The notes: generated by a model from the sequence alone, not told the origin. 64,000 nt of DNA from Desulfobulbaceae bacterium (GCA_026988015.1 JALSMA010000011.1:1-64000), one strand, 5' to 3'. Shown: positions 37,161 to 47,559, counted from the stretch's first letter. Program-made: numbers and translations.

Positions 37161-37844
37161 CTATTGAGCACCCTCAGAGGCAGCCTTAAATAACAGGAGG
37201 TGCCGTTCTACTCCGCTCTCTGGCAGCAGAAATTCTCTATGATCACCTAATCTGAATAGTTCAACAGCACTTTTTTCATAGTCGCGCAATTCTTCCTGCC
37301 ATTTCGGGCCCTTCATACAGATCACTTGAACTCCGGGTTTCAGAAAACGTCGGCTCATCTCCAGAAACAGCTTTAATTCACTCACTGCCCTACTGGTAAT
37401 ATGAGTAAAATCACTTTGGCTTGGAATTCTCTCCCGGTCTTCAATACGGCAATCAAAAATGCTGACACCTTCAAGGTGGAGACTCCTACAGATATGGGAA
37501 AGAAATGCAACCCGCTTCTGACGTGGCTCAACTAGGGTCAGACCTATTTCAGGCTGCACTGCCTTACAGACTAGTCCGGGGAATCCTGCTCCGGTACCAA
37601 TGTCCAGAAGGTGGACATCCTGCCCTTCAAGCATATTCAGCAAGGTCAAAGAATCAAGAAAATGCTTCTCAAGAATTTCCTCGTCCGTTGCCTTCTTCGC
37701 GACAAGGTTTATCCTTCTGCTCCAGTGTTGCAATTCCCTGAAATAAACAGCAAGCCGATCCAGAGCAACTCTGTCCGGCTCCGGAAGACCAAGAGTTGTA
37801 CACCCCCTCAGCAGGTCTTCTCTGAAATCAAACACTGTTCCCAC
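37161..37844 (-). CDS. rsmG: 16S rRNA (guanine527-N7)-methyltransferase RsmG
   Basis: The 227-residue protein has the GidB/RsmG pattern: NLVAKKATDEEILEKHFLDS, the SAM-binding LLDIGTGAGFPGLVCK, LVEPRQKRVAFL and ITSRAVSELKLF. It starts at a GTG three bases after the hisD stop codon, with AGGTGAGAA in front, so it is translated from the hisD message. It is not next to gidA/mnmG or parAB as often seen. Confidence 0.95.
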   Translation of the reverse strand: MGTVFDFREDLLRGCTTLGLPEPDRVALDRLAVYFRELQHWSRRINLVAKKATDEEILEKHFLDSLTLLNMLEGQDVHLLDIGTGAGFPGLVCKAVQPEIGLTLVEPRQKRVAFLSHICRSLHLEGVSIFDCRIEDRERIPSQSDFTHITSRAVSELKLFLEMSRRFLKPGVQVICMKGPKWQEELRDYEKSAVELFRLGDHREFLLPESGVERHLLLFKAASEGAQ

Positions 37845-37847
37845 TTC

Positions 37848-39158
37848 TCACCTGTCTTTTAAACGTTCTGTGACAGATGCAGCATGAGCGGTCAGTCCTT
37901 CCAGACCTGCCAGAAGACGAATATGATCCGCATCTTCCTCCAGCGCCTGCCGGGAATAACTGATGATGGAACTCTTTTTTAGAAAAGTCTCAACACCAAG
38001 CGCTGATGAAAATTTTGCTGTTCCCATGGTGGGCAGAACATGATTAGGACCAGCAAGGTAATCGCCAGCTGCCTCAGGAGTGTTGTGCCCCAGAAAGATC
38101 GCACCCGCGTGGCGGATCTGCGGCAGAAGCTCCCACGGTTCATTCACCATCAACTCCAGATGTTCTATGGCAATGTCATTGGCTATAGCCACCGCCTCTT
38201 CCATATCTTCTGCAATCAGAATAACGCCCCGATCTCCAAGGGACTGCCTGGCAATATCTGCACGACTCAATTGTGCCAGCTGCCTGTCTAGCTCTCCAAG
38301 AATATCTGCAGCCAACTCTTCTTCGGTGCTTACAACCACAGCAAGTGCCATGGGATCATGCTCAGCCTGTGCCAGCATATCAGCGGCAACGTGGGCAGCC
38401 ACGGCACTTTTATCCGCAACAATCAACACTTCAGAAGGGCCTGCAATCATGTCGATACGCAGCATTCCTGATACCTGGGATTTTGCCTCCGTGACAAACT
38501 GATTTCCAGGGCCGACAATCACATCAACTGCTGGAATCGTTTTAGTACCATGGGCCAGAGCTGCTATTCCCCAGGCCGAACCAGCTTTGAAGATATCAAC
38601 AACGCCGATCTCCTGAGCCGCAACCAGCAGGTGTGGGCTGATCCTGCCCACTTTATTTGGTGGTGTAAGCATCACCCGTTGCCCGACACCTGCAATACCA
38701 GCCGGAATGCCATTCATAAGAACCGAAGAAACCAGAGGAGTCGAGCCCCCCTGCCCACCCGGCACATACAGGCCTGCCGCATCAACGGGACGCACTAGGC
38801 GGCCCACGATGGTTCCATTATCACGGGTCTGCATCCAGGAATCTTCCATTTCCCTTTCGTGAAAAAGCTGAATCCGGTCTATAGCCTTATTGAGGGTAGC
38901 CATAAAAGCCTCATCAACAATATCATAGGCTTCCTTCAACTCTTCAGTTGAAACCTGCAACTCCTCAACCGTGAGATCAGGTGCATCAAATTTTCTAGCA
39001 TATTGAACCACGGCCTCATCGCCCCGCTTTTTCACTTGGGCAATAATATCAGCAACCAGATCATGACAGCCACTCTCTGCGGGTTGGAAACGCTTAAGAA
39101 GGTTTTCAAGACATTTTCTGCCTTCACGGCTCCGGGTTGTAAACGGTTCTATAATCAT
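37848..39158 (-). CDS. hisD: Histidinol dehydrogenase
   Basis: The 436-residue zinc enzyme catalyses the last two steps of histidine synthesis. Visible are RPVDAAGLYVPGGQGGSTPL, VDVIVGPGNQFVTEAK, the conserved DMIAGPSEVLIVAD, the catalytic Glu-His region AIEHLELM, and the zinc/substrate region AGPNHVLPTMGTAKFSSALG. Length is normal. It forms a pair with rsmG, away from other his genes; hisB lies alone at 46787. Confidence 0.97.
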   Translation of the reverse strand: MIIEPFTTRSREGRKCLENLLKRFQPAESGCHDLVADIIAQVKKRGDEAVVQYARKFDAPDLTVEELQVSTEELKEAYDIVDEAFMATLNKAIDRIQLFHEREMEDSWMQTRDNGTIVGRLVRPVDAAGLYVPGGQGGSTPLVSSVLMNGIPAGIAGVGQRVMLTPPNKVGRISPHLLVAAQEIGVVDIFKAGSAWGIAALAHGTKTIPAVDVIVGPGNQFVTEAKSQVSGMLRIDMIAGPSEVLIVADKSAVAAHVAADMLAQAEHDPMALAVVVSTEEELAADILGELDRQLAQLSRADIARQSLGDRGVILIAEDMEEAVAIANDIAIEHLELMVNEPWELLPQIRHAGAIFLGHNTPEAAGDYLAGPNHVLPTMGTAKFSSALGVETFLKKSSIISYSRQALEEDADHIRLLAGLEGLTAHAASVTERLKDR

Positions 39159-39332
39159 AATATTCAGATTTTTATTTTTGATAGACTCGTAAAAAGGTCA
39201 CAAACAGGGTGGACTTGCAAAAACCTCCAGACGTGAATCGTGTATTTTTTATTTAATTCCGCCGTACTAGAACACATCGCAATAAAATAAAAAATGCAGC
39301 AACGAAGCAGATGAAAAGTTTTTACGACACCA

Positions 39333-40016
39333 TCATTTTTGACCCCAGTGGATGCCAATAGTCCCCATCATAAATTTCTTATATTCAACCCCTGTAAACC
39401 CCGCCTCTTTAAAAATGACAGCAAGTTCTTCTGCCTTATGAAAACCCATTGTTGAGCCGGTAAGATAACTGTAAGCTGCCTCATCACTCGCAATAAACCG
39501 ACCAAGCAGCGGAATCCCGAAGCGAAAGTAAAAACGGATAAAGGGATAGAGTATATTATTTGCAGGTGGTGTAGTATCAAGACAGACCACCCGGCCACCG
39601 GGTTTCAGAACCCGGTGAATCTCCTGTAAGACAACCAGAGAATCATCAACATTGCGCAACAGATATCCAAACGTCACCGACTCGAAGCTGTTGTCTCTAT
39701 AAGGAAGATAATTGGCATCACTTGCCTGCCACTCGATTGCCTGATCAGCAAATCTTTTTTTGGCTTCCCGCAGCATATTCAAAGAGAAATCAGCTCCCAA
39801 GTGTTTACCTCCCGGATACTGTGTTTCCATAAGGGCTGCTATGTCACCGGTGCCTGTAGCAAGGTCAAGAACTCGCCCGGAACCTGGATCACCAGCCTTT
39901 TCCACCACAAAGCGACGCCACCCCTGATCCTGCCCCATGGTCATAACCCGGTTCATCAGGTCATAATTCGGCGCAATGTCATCAAACATCTTCTGTACTG
40001 CAGGCCCTTTAGTCAC
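39333..40016 (-). CDS. menG: UbiE/MenG methyltransferase (demethylmenaquinone methyltransferase)
   Basis: The 227-residue SAM methyltransferase has the UbiE signatures: VQKMFDDIAPNYDLMNRVMT, VLDLATGTGDIAALM, a Glu/Asp-rich post-I region, FGYLLRNVDDSLVVLQEIHR and RVLKPGGRVVCLDTTPP. In an anaerobe the product is most likely menaquinone, which would feed complex I electrons. It starts at GTG 40016. It reads in the same direction as asnS with a 61-bp gap. Confidence 0.92.
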   Translation of the reverse strand: MTKGPAVQKMFDDIAPNYDLMNRVMTMGQDQGWRRFVVEKAGDPGSGRVLDLATGTGDIAALMETQYPGGKHLGADFSLNMLREAKKRFADQAIEWQASDANYLPYRDNSFESVTFGYLLRNVDDSLVVLQEIHRVLKPGGRVVCLDTTPPANNILYPFIRFYFRFGIPLLGRFIASDEAAYSYLTGSTMGFHKAEELAVIFKEAGFTGVEYKKFMMGTIGIHWGQK

Positions 40017-40077
40017 AGTTTTTTTCTACTCCGTAATTCAAACTCAGACCCTTTGCATAAAAAAAGTTGTTTCGATT

Positions 40078-41433
40078 TCAGCATGGTGCTGAACCCGGGG
40101 TTCTTGGAAAGGGAATAACCTCTCTGATGTTACTCATTCCGGTTGCAAATTGGACAAGGCGCTCAAAACCAAGTCCAAATCCGGCATGAGGTACTGTTCC
40201 GTAACGCCTGAGCTCAAGATACCAGCCGTATTCCTCTGTATCAATACCGGCCTCTTTCATGCGTTTTGTGAGAACACCCAAGCGCTCTTCACGCTGTGAC
40301 CCTCCCGCAATTTCACCAATTCCTGGAACCAGGATATCCATGGCGGCAACTGTCCTGCCATCATCACTGAGCCGCATATAAAAAGGTTTTATGGTGGCGG
40401 GATAATCAGTCACTATCACTGGACATTTATAAACTTCTTCCGCGAGATACCGTTCATGCTCAGACTGCAGATCGACTCCCCATTCAACGGGATACTCGAA
40501 CCTGTCAGCAACTGCTGTCAACTCTTCAACAGCTGCAGTGTATGTGATATGCACAAAGTCTTTGTCAACAATATCCTTCAATTTCCGTATCAAGCCTTTT
40601 TCAATAAATTTATCAAAAAGTGCAAGGTCTTCAGCACAGTTTTCAAGAACATCCGCCAGTACAAACTTCAACAGATCCGTTGCCAGCTGAACATTACAGG
40701 AAAGATCGCAAAAAGACATCTCCGGCTCAATCATCCAGAACTCGGCCAGATGTCTGGAGGTGTTTGAGTTTTCGGCCCTGAAGGTTGGCCCAAAAGTATA
40801 CACCTGTCCCAGGGACTGAGCATAGACTTCCGCCTGCAACTGGCCACTCACTGTGAGACCTGCCGGTGAGCCAAAAAACGGTTTATCATCCTTCTCGCCC
40901 GAGGCACTCACTTGAAACATTTCACCGGCCCCCTCACAATCATTGGTGGTAATAACCGGAGTATGTACCTGAATAAAATCCTGCTTTTGAAAAAAGCTGT
41001 TTACCGCCACAGTCAATCTGGCACGAACCCGGGTCACAGCACCCAGTGCATTGGTTCTGGGCCTGAGATGACTGATACTGCGGAGAAACTCCAAAGAATG
41101 GCGCTTTTTCTGCAAGGGATATGTTTCTGGATCAGCCCAGCCCAGAACCTCAACAGTTTGAGCAAGAAGCTCCACTTCCTGTCCTTTGGCCGGGGACTTC
41201 TGGAGGCTGCCACGTATAACAACACTGCAACCGGCACTCAATTGGGTGATATCTTCATTATAGTTGGCCAGTGTTTCATCTGCAATAATCTGCAGATTTG
41301 CAAGGCAGGAACCATCGTTCACCTCAAGAAATGAAAAAGAACCGGTATCACGCCGAGTTCGGATCCATCCCTTGGCAGTGACCTCTGCTCCAATCTCCTT
41401 TGTGCGGAGAATATGAACTATTCGTCTATGCAT
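40078..41433 (-). CDS. asnS: Asparaginyl-tRNA synthetase
   Basis: The 451-residue class IIb synthetase has an N-terminal OB fold (AEVTAKGWIRTRRDTGSFSF), motif 1 near IQVHTPVITTNDCEGAGEMF, motif 2 in FGPTFRAENSNTSRHLAEFW and motif 3 in HAGFGLGFERLVQFATG. The FYMRLSDDGRTVAAMDILVP region is typical of AsnRS. The start at 41433 (MHRRIVHIL) was chosen because upstream codons belong to the end of the DUF89 gene, with which it overlaps by 8 bp. Confidence 0.97.
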   Translation of the reverse strand: MHRRIVHILRTKEIGAEVTAKGWIRTRRDTGSFSFLEVNDGSCLANLQIIADETLANYNEDITQLSAGCSVVIRGSLQKSPAKGQEVELLAQTVEVLGWADPETYPLQKKRHSLEFLRSISHLRPRTNALGAVTRVRARLTVAVNSFFQKQDFIQVHTPVITTNDCEGAGEMFQVSASGEKDDKPFFGSPAGLTVSGQLQAEVYAQSLGQVYTFGPTFRAENSNTSRHLAEFWMIEPEMSFCDLSCNVQLATDLLKFVLADVLENCAEDLALFDKFIEKGLIRKLKDIVDKDFVHITYTAAVEELTAVADRFEYPVEWGVDLQSEHERYLAEEVYKCPVIVTDYPATIKPFYMRLSDDGRTVAAMDILVPGIGEIAGGSQREERLGVLTKRMKEAGIDTEEYGWYLELRRYGTVPHAGFGLGFERLVQFATGMSNIREVIPFPRTPGSAPC

Positions 41434-42337
41434 CAATCTGTTTATTTCCTTTGTGATGAAACAATACCAGCTCCCCTGCCCCTGAGAGTGTTTCCACGGA
41501 AGTCCCACTTATCTGACACAGATGTTCCCCAACCACTGAACATTTGATGGTGAGAAGGAAAAACACTTCTGCAGCTGTTTCAGAAAGAGTCTCAAAGTTT
41601 CCCTGCCCCTTGGAGAGAATAAGATCCGCTCGATTAAATTCCTGCAGCAATTCTGCCGAACAACTTTTCAAAGGTGTACCAGGACAATGGGTGCCATTTT
41701 CGATGATTCGGGCAACATCTTGCAGATCACAAGCCATGGCGTCTGCAAGCAAAGCATCGTTTATTATCGGACCACTCTTCACAGCGACGGTCACAGAAAG
41801 CCCCATGGCCGCAAGTTGCCTGACCACCAGAGAATCATACACGATTTCACCGGAGTTATCAGCCAGATAAAGTACCCGGAAATCCTTTCCAAGACCACCG
41901 ACCCGCTGAAGCAATTCGGCACTATGATCCACTGCAAAAGCACTATCCAAACATCCCATCATGGCGTTATCCACATCAAAACTGTGCATGGCGCCATAAT
42001 CAATGATGTTGCCACCGATGGCAAAACGCAGCGCGGTAAGCAAGGGTTCGTCCGACGTAGCAATTTTCTTCTCACATTCAGGTAAGTTTGCAAGAGCCTC
42101 AAGGTTGGATTGTTTTTTCAAGTTAAGATAAGGATCAGTACAGCCGGTGATTTCGGCAATGGCCTCATAAACTGCCACCGAATTTTCCGGCGGAGTCAGA
42201 TCCATATCGATCTCTGCAATAATCCCGGCCACCCGCCGCAGAGCTGCAAGGTGCAGTTTCTGGTCCCTTGTGGCTATCCGACTTACTTGCAGAGCCTGAC
42301 GTAGATAACAGGCCATACATTCCAGTGATGTTTTCAC
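41426..42337 (-). CDS. DUF89/ARMT1-like protein
   Basis: The 303-residue protein begins with a Cys pair (LECMACYLRQALQ) and has the DUF89 core: MLRVLYLADNSGE-like text (here FRVLYLADNSGEIVYDSLVV), VAVKSGPIINDALLADA, LILSKGQGNFETLSE and FLLTIKCSVVGEHL. DUF89 proteins are metal-dependent damage-control phosphatases. It starts at a GTG that overlaps the PP-loop gene stop (GTGA) and overlaps asnS by 8 bp. The substrate is unknown. Confidence 0.88.
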   Translation of the reverse strand: MKTSLECMACYLRQALQVSRIATRDQKLHLAALRRVAGIIAEIDMDLTPPENSVAVYEAIAEITGCTDPYLNLKKQSNLEALANLPECEKKIATSDEPLLTALRFAIGGNIIDYGAMHSFDVDNAMMGCLDSAFAVDHSAELLQRVGGLGKDFRVLYLADNSGEIVYDSLVVRQLAAMGLSVTVAVKSGPIINDALLADAMACDLQDVARIIENGTHCPGTPLKSCSAELLQEFNRADLILSKGQGNFETLSETAAEVFFLLTIKCSVVGEHLCQISGTSVETLSGAGELVLFHHKGNKQIDA

Positions 42338-43047
42338 AGCATGTATCCTTTACGAACATTCTTCATTGCGGCAAAAATGGATGCCTTGGAGGCTGGAATC
42401 TGCTTGTAGATTCCTTCAAGTATATTATACACATCTTCTCTTCTGGTATCCCCTGAAAGGGGACAGAGATTTTTAACAGGGGTCAAACCCAGGTCTCCTG
42501 CTGTTTTTGTCACTTCACTTTTCTCTATGTACGCCATGGGCCGGATAACCGCCAACCTTCCGGCAAAAAGTTCCTGCTTTGGCACCATGGTGGATACATT
42601 GCCACTGTAAAACATATTGAGAAACAAGGTTTCCAGCAGATCATCCTTATGGTGCCCAAAAGCAATCTTATTACATTTAAAGCGACTGGCAAGATCAAAA
42701 AGCTGCTTTCGCCGTAATTTTGAGCAACTATAACAGTTGCGTGACTCTTCTGAAATGGGAAGGCTTGTTTCCACATGCAATTCCTCTCCAATTATCCGCA
42801 TCTGCTCCTCCAGTAATAACAGGGGGGCGGGTTCATCCATGTCAGGAGTCCAGATATCCATATCAATGTGTACCGCGTGCAGTGTGTAGGAAATCGGAGC
42901 CTTTTTTTGCCAGAACTGCAACAACCACAAAAGAACAAGACTGTCAACTCCACCGGAAACAGCAACCAACACACGGTCACCATCATCAAGCATGGCATAA
43001 TCGGCCATGGCCTGGCCTATACGTTTGTTTGTCTGAGCAGTCAGCAT
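42334..43047 (-). CDS. TtcA-like PP-loop ATPase (tRNA thiolation family)
   Basis: The 237-residue protein has the PP-loop VAVSGGVDSLVLL (about 28-40), a CxxC pair (NCYSCSKLRRKQLF) and AFGHHKDDLLETLFLNMFYS, matching the TtcA family that makes 2-thiocytidine with an Fe-S cluster. A further Cys in KNLCPLSGD is the likely third cluster ligand. It is shorter than E. coli TtcA. It heads the DUF89-asnS unit. Confidence 0.88.
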   Translation of the reverse strand: MLTAQTNKRIGQAMADYAMLDDGDRVLVAVSGGVDSLVLLWLLQFWQKKAPISYTLHAVHIDMDIWTPDMDEPAPLLLLEEQMRIIGEELHVETSLPISEESRNCYSCSKLRRKQLFDLASRFKCNKIAFGHHKDDLLETLFLNMFYSGNVSTMVPKQELFAGRLAVIRPMAYIEKSEVTKTAGDLGLTPVKNLCPLSGDTRREDVYNILEGIYKQIPASKASIFAAMKNVRKGYML

Positions 43048-43378
43048 AATTATACAATGGTTGAAGAATGAACGAAAGACTTACCCCAGTTATGGCTCCA
43101 TGATCGTCTTTTTTGAGAACATATTGACAACTGACGTGTAGAGTTTCTACGCTAATACGATCTGTCGTCCAACTCAAATTGCATCAGCATAAAACATTAA
43201 ATTTAAACAAAAATACCACAGTAATACACTGACACAACAACACAATAGCAGTGGCCACACTTTCTTCAACAAAAAGGTGAGAAGGCTGGCTGTCAGAAAC
43301 CACGATTTTGCTTACGATCTAAGCCCAGATATTCTTCTGGGAAAATTTTATACTAACTGACTCCAAATCCTTGATTGC

Positions 43379-43561
43379 CTAAAGCAATTCAGCACGAAAC
43401 AAATTGCTGGGGAAAATATTCCGCATGACTAGGCTATAACCGGAATAAGACAATAGCTGGTTGATGATCTTATCATCGACCAGAACATCAACACAGCGGA
43501 GCTCTTCATCTTTGGCAAATAGGGGAGAGCACTTGTAACTACTGAGCTTTATGGTACTGTT
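43379..43561 (-). pseudogene. Remnant of an unidentified gene (C-terminal part)
   Basis: A minus-strand frame of about 60 codons reads STIKLSSYKCSPLFAKDEEL, RCVDVLVDDKIINQLLSYSG and YSLVMRNIFPSNLFRAELL before a stop. The composition is protein-like, but there is no start codon upstream before an in-frame stop (43562-43564). It is probably the end of a decayed gene. The family is not recognised. Confidence 0.4.
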
Positions 43562-43998
43562 TTAGTAGACGGACCCATAAAAAGTTAGCACTTTTCAGGC
43601 CATTTTTTTTAGCCTTGCGATTGAGACGGTGACAGTGTGGATATTAATTTTTCAGTTGTTTTCGTACGCCACGCCTGCCCCCCCATACGATGTGTGAAAT
43701 ATTCCGTTTTAATTGAATTTTATTTGGTAAGAAGTTTCAACTACCATAGAGGCTATGGTGCTATATGCCATAGTTTTTACAGAGTGATTTTTAATTATTT
43801 CCAACACCTTTTATCAAAAACAATCCAATCACTCGCCTCCTTCGGACCTTCACTGACACGGACCACAATAATCAAAAAGGACTCAAAGGAACACGACAGC
43901 ATCAGCATCAAAGACAATGGGTTCGCAGAAGGAACCCAAGCCGCCTCCATTTACCAGTGGCCGGTTACATATTTCGACAAAAAAGCCCGGATGAACAC

Positions 43999-44039
43999 AA
44001 AAAAAGGCTGTAAAACCCATTAAAAAGAATTTTACAGCC
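43999..44039 (-). terminator. Terminator of the chemoreceptor gene
   Basis: GGCTGTAAAA (44006-44015) and TTTTACAGCC (44030-44039) form a perfect 10-bp stem. On the minus strand it is followed by a run of seven or more Ts. It lies 29 bp past the chemoreceptor stop codon. Confidence 0.92.
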
Positions 44040-44068
44040 GAGGTAGCATAACAGGAAAATCTATAAAA

Positions 44069-45712
44069 TCAGGTTTTGAACTTCCCAACTCTTCCAGATA
44101 ATGTGCTGGCCATTTGACTCAAACCACCAGCCTTCCTGGAAAGATCTACACTTGAGGCACTTATTCCGCCAATATCCTGGTTAACAGAAGAGAGATCCAC
44201 AGCCACTTCCTGTGAAACGGCCGAACTCTGAGCAACATTTTCTGTGACCTCCATGATGCCAGCTGAAGCCTGTTCAACATTCTCAGAAATCCCAGTTGCA
44301 GTTTCGGCCTGTTCCTCAAGGGCCACCGCTACCCCTCCCACTAAACTGTCAACCGTATTAATAATGGCAACAATGGAATTAATCTCTGCAACAGTATGGT
44401 CCGTTGAAATCTGAATGGACTCAATCTTTGAACGGATATCAAGCGTTGCCTCAGCGGTCTGTTTTGCAAGATCCTTTATTTCATTTGCAACAACGGCGAA
44501 CCCCTTCCCGGCCTCCCCTGCACGGGCAGCCTCAATGGTGGCATTCAGGGCAAGAAGGTTTGTCTGCTCAGAGATTTCAGTGATAGCCTCTGTAACCTTA
44601 CTGATCTGCGTTGCAGCGACACCAAGTTCATCAACTCTGGTTGATGCTGACTGTGACTGATCAACCGCCTCACTGGTCTTGACACGGGCCTGTTCAGTAT
44701 CACTGGTTATAACTTTGATGGTCTCTGTCATGGCAGATACCGATTCAGCTATCATTGATACGTTGGCAGCTGTCTCCTCTACTGCCGCAGCAACGGAATT
44801 CATATTGACACTCATCTCCTCAGTGGCAGCGGCCACAGAATTAGATCGCCCTGAACTGTTTTCACACTCCTCAGACACACTATTTGATATCTGTAGCAAC
44901 GCGTCTGACATACCATCCAGATTATCAGCATCTTTACCGATCTCAGAAATGGTCTCCTGAAGACTCATTGCCATATTATCGAGGCTTTTCCCCATCTGCC
45001 CAAGTTCATCACTCCCTGAAATTTCTGATCTGGCACAAAGATCCCCCTGACCGAAGAACTGGCAGAACCCCTGCATCCGAGCAATCCTACTGCTTATATC
45101 TCTGATGATAAATACCACCCACACCATAAAGGCAAGTCCCATGACCACCATTATCATCTGAGTTTTAAGAAGCACGCCAATGGATGTCTCTGCCTTTTGT
45201 TGCATCATGATTACCACAGCATTCATCTCTTTGAGCAAGCGGATACTTTCAACATCGACAGTTTTCAGATCAACATCGCTGTACCGATTGCTCAGGACAA
45301 CTTCAATGATTGATGAAAAGTCTGTCCACTGAGCCGAGACCTTCTGTAACTGCAAAAGAATTTCACCTTCAGCCGCGGGTGCAAAACGGAATTCTGTATT
45401 GTTTAGATCCAGTTCCACAGGAGCTTTCCCAGAATCCTTCAGAGCAGACAAGGACATATCGAAAATCTTCATGGTCATACGAGTGGCCTTCATAAATTCC
45501 TGATCAGGTTTGCCGGATCTCTCAGTGGCCACCACAAATCTAAAAAGCTCCTTGGTCATCTTCTGGCTCAACATTCTCTGACGACCAGCCAGGTTAATCA
45601 AAAAACCATCATTTTCCTGTTTCCGAACATTCACATATGTTGCGATAAACATAATAACAATAATTGCAGTAAAAACACCTGCGACAAGGCATAATTTCAG
45701 TTTAATGCTCAC
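44069..45712 (-). CDS. Methyl-accepting chemotaxis protein with PilJ-type sensor
   Basis: About 547 residues. An N-terminal membrane segment ([20 protein letters not shown]) is followed by a PilJ/NIT-like helical sensor with [21 protein letters not shown] second membrane segment ([20 protein letters not shown], about 190-210), a HAMP-like linker and the signalling domain follow, with the conserved hairpin [40 protein letters not shown]. It has no C-terminal CheR-binding pentapeptide. The GTG at 45712 is preferred over GTG 45718 because AGGAG is 8 nt before it. It signals to CheA/CheW, which are not in the window. Confidence 0.93.
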   Translation of the reverse strand: MSIKLKLCLVAGVFTAIIVIMFIATYVNVRKQENDGFLINLAGRQRMLSQKMTKELFRFVVATERSGKPDQEFMKATRMTMKIFDMSLSALKDSGKAPVELDLNNTEFRFAPAAEGEILLQLQKVSAQWTDFSSIIEVVLSNRYSDVDLKTVDVESIRLLKEMNAVVIMMQQKAETSIGVLLKTQMIMVVMGLAFMVWVVFIIRDISSRIARMQGFCQFFGQGDLCARSEISGSDELGQMGKSLDNMAMSLQETISEIGKDADNLDGMSDALLQISNSVSEECENSSGRSNSVAAATEEMSVNMNSVAAAVEETAANVSMIAESVSAMTETIKVITSDTEQARVKTSEAVDQSQSASTRVDELGVAATQISKVTEAITEISEQTNLLALNATIEAARAGEAGKGFAVVANEIKDLAKQTAEATLDIRSKIESIQISTDHTVAEINSIVAIINTVDSLVGGVAVALEEQAETATGISENVEQASAGIMEVTENVAQSSAVSQEVAVDLSSVNQDIGGISASSVDLSRKAGGLSQMASTLSGRVGKFKT

Positions 45713-45966
45713 TTTCACCTCTCCTGGAAAGCTTTTTTCAGTACCATATACAATCCAAACATACTCATATCACGGCCTGAATCCGTGACAAATTCAGGTG
45801 CGAGACATTGTTCACAAATCAGACTGTATGAGCTGAACACTTTAAAAGCAAGGACAATTCAAAAATAACCAAACAGCTTTCAAAAAAAAATCCCCAGGCT
45901 GTGACAAGCAGATCCTGTGGACTAAATAGAAGACACAATGCCTCGAAATTGCAAAAAAGGTAGCAG

Positions 45967-46605
45967 TTACTCTGCAGCGTCTTCTTTGAAAAAAGGAATC
46001 TCTTTGAGACGATTCTTTAATCCGTCACCACTCAACTCCTCGACTGAAAGCCATTTAAAACCTCTCTTCTGCGCTTTATCAAAAGAAAAGATATCTTCAA
46101 ACAGAGCCTTCTGGGTTTCATCAAAAGATGATGTCCAGAGTACCACCCCGCTTGTCGCGTCCATCAGCTCCATGGAAAAGGCTGCAGAAGCTGGCGTCTC
46201 TGCAGACATAGGCGTACCGACACGATCTCTATACCTGGTAAGACTGGTCTCAAGAACAGCGCCACATCGAGTTGCATCTCCAATTATTTTAACCTGATGT
46301 TCTCGCCCCCCCCATGGGTCACCCAAGATGGCATCAAGCTGATTTTCTGTGAGTAGTTTATACTCTGTACCGTCACCAAACTCTGTAGCCATAACAGAGT
46401 TCAGGTAACTCGCCCCGGCAAGGAGTACTTTTTTACGATCTGCAGTGAGACGACTGCTCTCAGCCACGGGAACCATGACAGGTAGCACAGCGAGACAAGT
46501 CACCTCCGGGAGAGGCGCAAGTTCTCTGCTTTGGTTATCTTCGGATCCGGAACAAGCTGATAGAAAAAACACACAGACACACAAAATAGAGAAGAATTTT
46601 CCCAC
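45967..46605 (-). CDS. Predicted lipoprotein of unknown function
   Basis: The 212-residue protein has a signal peptide with lipobox (ILCVCVFFLSACSGSEDN), so it is probably membrane-anchored. The mature part has LAVLPVMVPVAESSRLTADR, YLNSVMATEFGDGTEYKLLT, ENQLDAILGD, CGAVLETSLTRYRDRVG and MELMDATSGVVLWTSSFDET. This pattern resembles GNA1162/CsgG-like assembly lipoproteins, but the match is weak. GTG start. It stands alone between the chemoreceptor and hisB. Confidence 0.75.
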   Translation of the reverse strand: MGKFFSILCVCVFFLSACSGSEDNQSRELAPLPEVTCLAVLPVMVPVAESSRLTADRKKVLLAGASYLNSVMATEFGDGTEYKLLTENQLDAILGDPWGGREHQVKIIGDATRCGAVLETSLTRYRDRVGTPMSAETPASAAFSMELMDATSGVVLWTSSFDETQKALFEDIFSFDKAQKRGFKWLSVEELSGDGLKNRLKEIPFFKEDAAE

Positions 46606-46786
46606 AGGAGACCTCTTTGGTACAATGTAATTGATTAGTATGGGAGGCCAGATGGGAAAAAGCCCCCTTCTGGCCTCTGTAAACAGCCGTTTTTCTGAAT
46701 TAATTACTCAAGTTCACTGTAATCAACCTGCCACAAAAAAATCAGGCTGCACCACCATCGTGACGATCACAGATTCAGAGCAAATA

Positions 46787-47386
46787 TTACAGTAATCCTT
46801 TGGAAGATAAAGTTCCAGTAAGACCGTCAATCTTTACCGTTGCCTGGTTCATAGCACGGGCAAGTCCCTTGAAAACAGCCTCAATGATGTGATGACTGTT
46901 ACTGCCATGAATCAGATCTACGTGAAGCGTCACCCCGGCATGCTGGGCAAAGGCCCGCATAAACTCCTGGGCCAGGGCAGTATCAAAAGTGCCAAGCTTC
47001 TGATCAGACACCTGAACGTCATAGTGGAGAAATGGACGATTGGAAATATCCACAACCACACGAACTAGAGTCTCATCCATGGGCAGGTAGCAGAGACCAT
47101 ACCGGGCGATACCGCTCTTATCTCCAAGTGCCTCGGAAAACACCTGGCCCAGACAGATGCCGATATCCTCAACTGTATGATGATCATCCACTTCGGTATC
47201 CCCTGTTGCTTTCAACGACAAATCATAAAAACCGTGTACTCCGAAGAGGGTGAGCATGTGATCCAGAAAGGGCACGCCGGACTTGATTTCTGTCTGACCA
47301 CTGCCATCAATCACAAGTTTAAGATTGATATCCGTTTCCCTAGTCGTACGCTGTACAGAACCCTGCCTCTTTTTTTCATCACCCAT
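46787..47386 (-). CDS. hisB: Imidazoleglycerol-phosphate dehydratase
   Basis: The 199-residue monofunctional enzyme of histidine synthesis shows the two metal-binding His-rich motifs DDHHTVEDIGICLG and GSNSHHIIEAVFKGLARAM, plus FLDHMLTLFGVHGFYDL and YLPMDETLVRVVVDISNRP. There is no phosphatase domain. It is transcribed away from the tRNA-Gly and separate from hisD. Confidence 0.97.
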   Translation of the reverse strand: MGDEKKRQGSVQRTTRETDINLKLVIDGSGQTEIKSGVPFLDHMLTLFGVHGFYDLSLKATGDTEVDDHHTVEDIGICLGQVFSEALGDKSGIARYGLCYLPMDETLVRVVVDISNRPFLHYDVQVSDQKLGTFDTALAQEFMRAFAQHAGVTLHVDLIHGSNSHHIIEAVFKGLARAMNQATVKIDGLTGTLSSKGLL

Positions 47387-47529
47387 TGGTGCCTCACAGA
47401 ATATAGTAATTGAAAAATAATTGAATTAAGATAAGATTATAGCATACTTTCAATATCCAAGACCATCTCTTTTTTCATTTCATCTTTGACTCTTTTTGCT
47501 TTACCTGATAGATTAGTTTAATTTTTCTG

Positions 47530-47559
47530 TTGACAAGCCACCTCATTCATGAGTATTTT
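47530..47559 (+). promoter_or_regulatory. Promoter of tRNA-Gly
   Basis: TTGACA (47530-47535), an 18-bp spacer and TATTTT (47554-47559) lie 24 bp before the tRNA 5' end. Confidence 0.65.

Larger units (their letters stand above)
43048..44068. other. Gene-poor gap of about 1 kb
   Basis: No intact gene is supported. It holds a minus-strand remnant (43379-43561), the terminator of the chemoreceptor gene (43999-44039), and a stretch around 43562-43610 (GGACCCATAAAAAGTTAGCA, then a T-run) of unknown origin. A 128-codon frame at 43637-44023 has unusual composition and no ribosome-binding site and is not accepted. Confidence 0.5.

Noticed and set aside
43637-44023. 128-codon frame with a DSISIKDNG stretch resembling a kinase N/G1 box
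   Set aside because: The likeness is limited to a few residues, there is no ribosome-binding site, and the end overlaps the chemoreceptor terminator.
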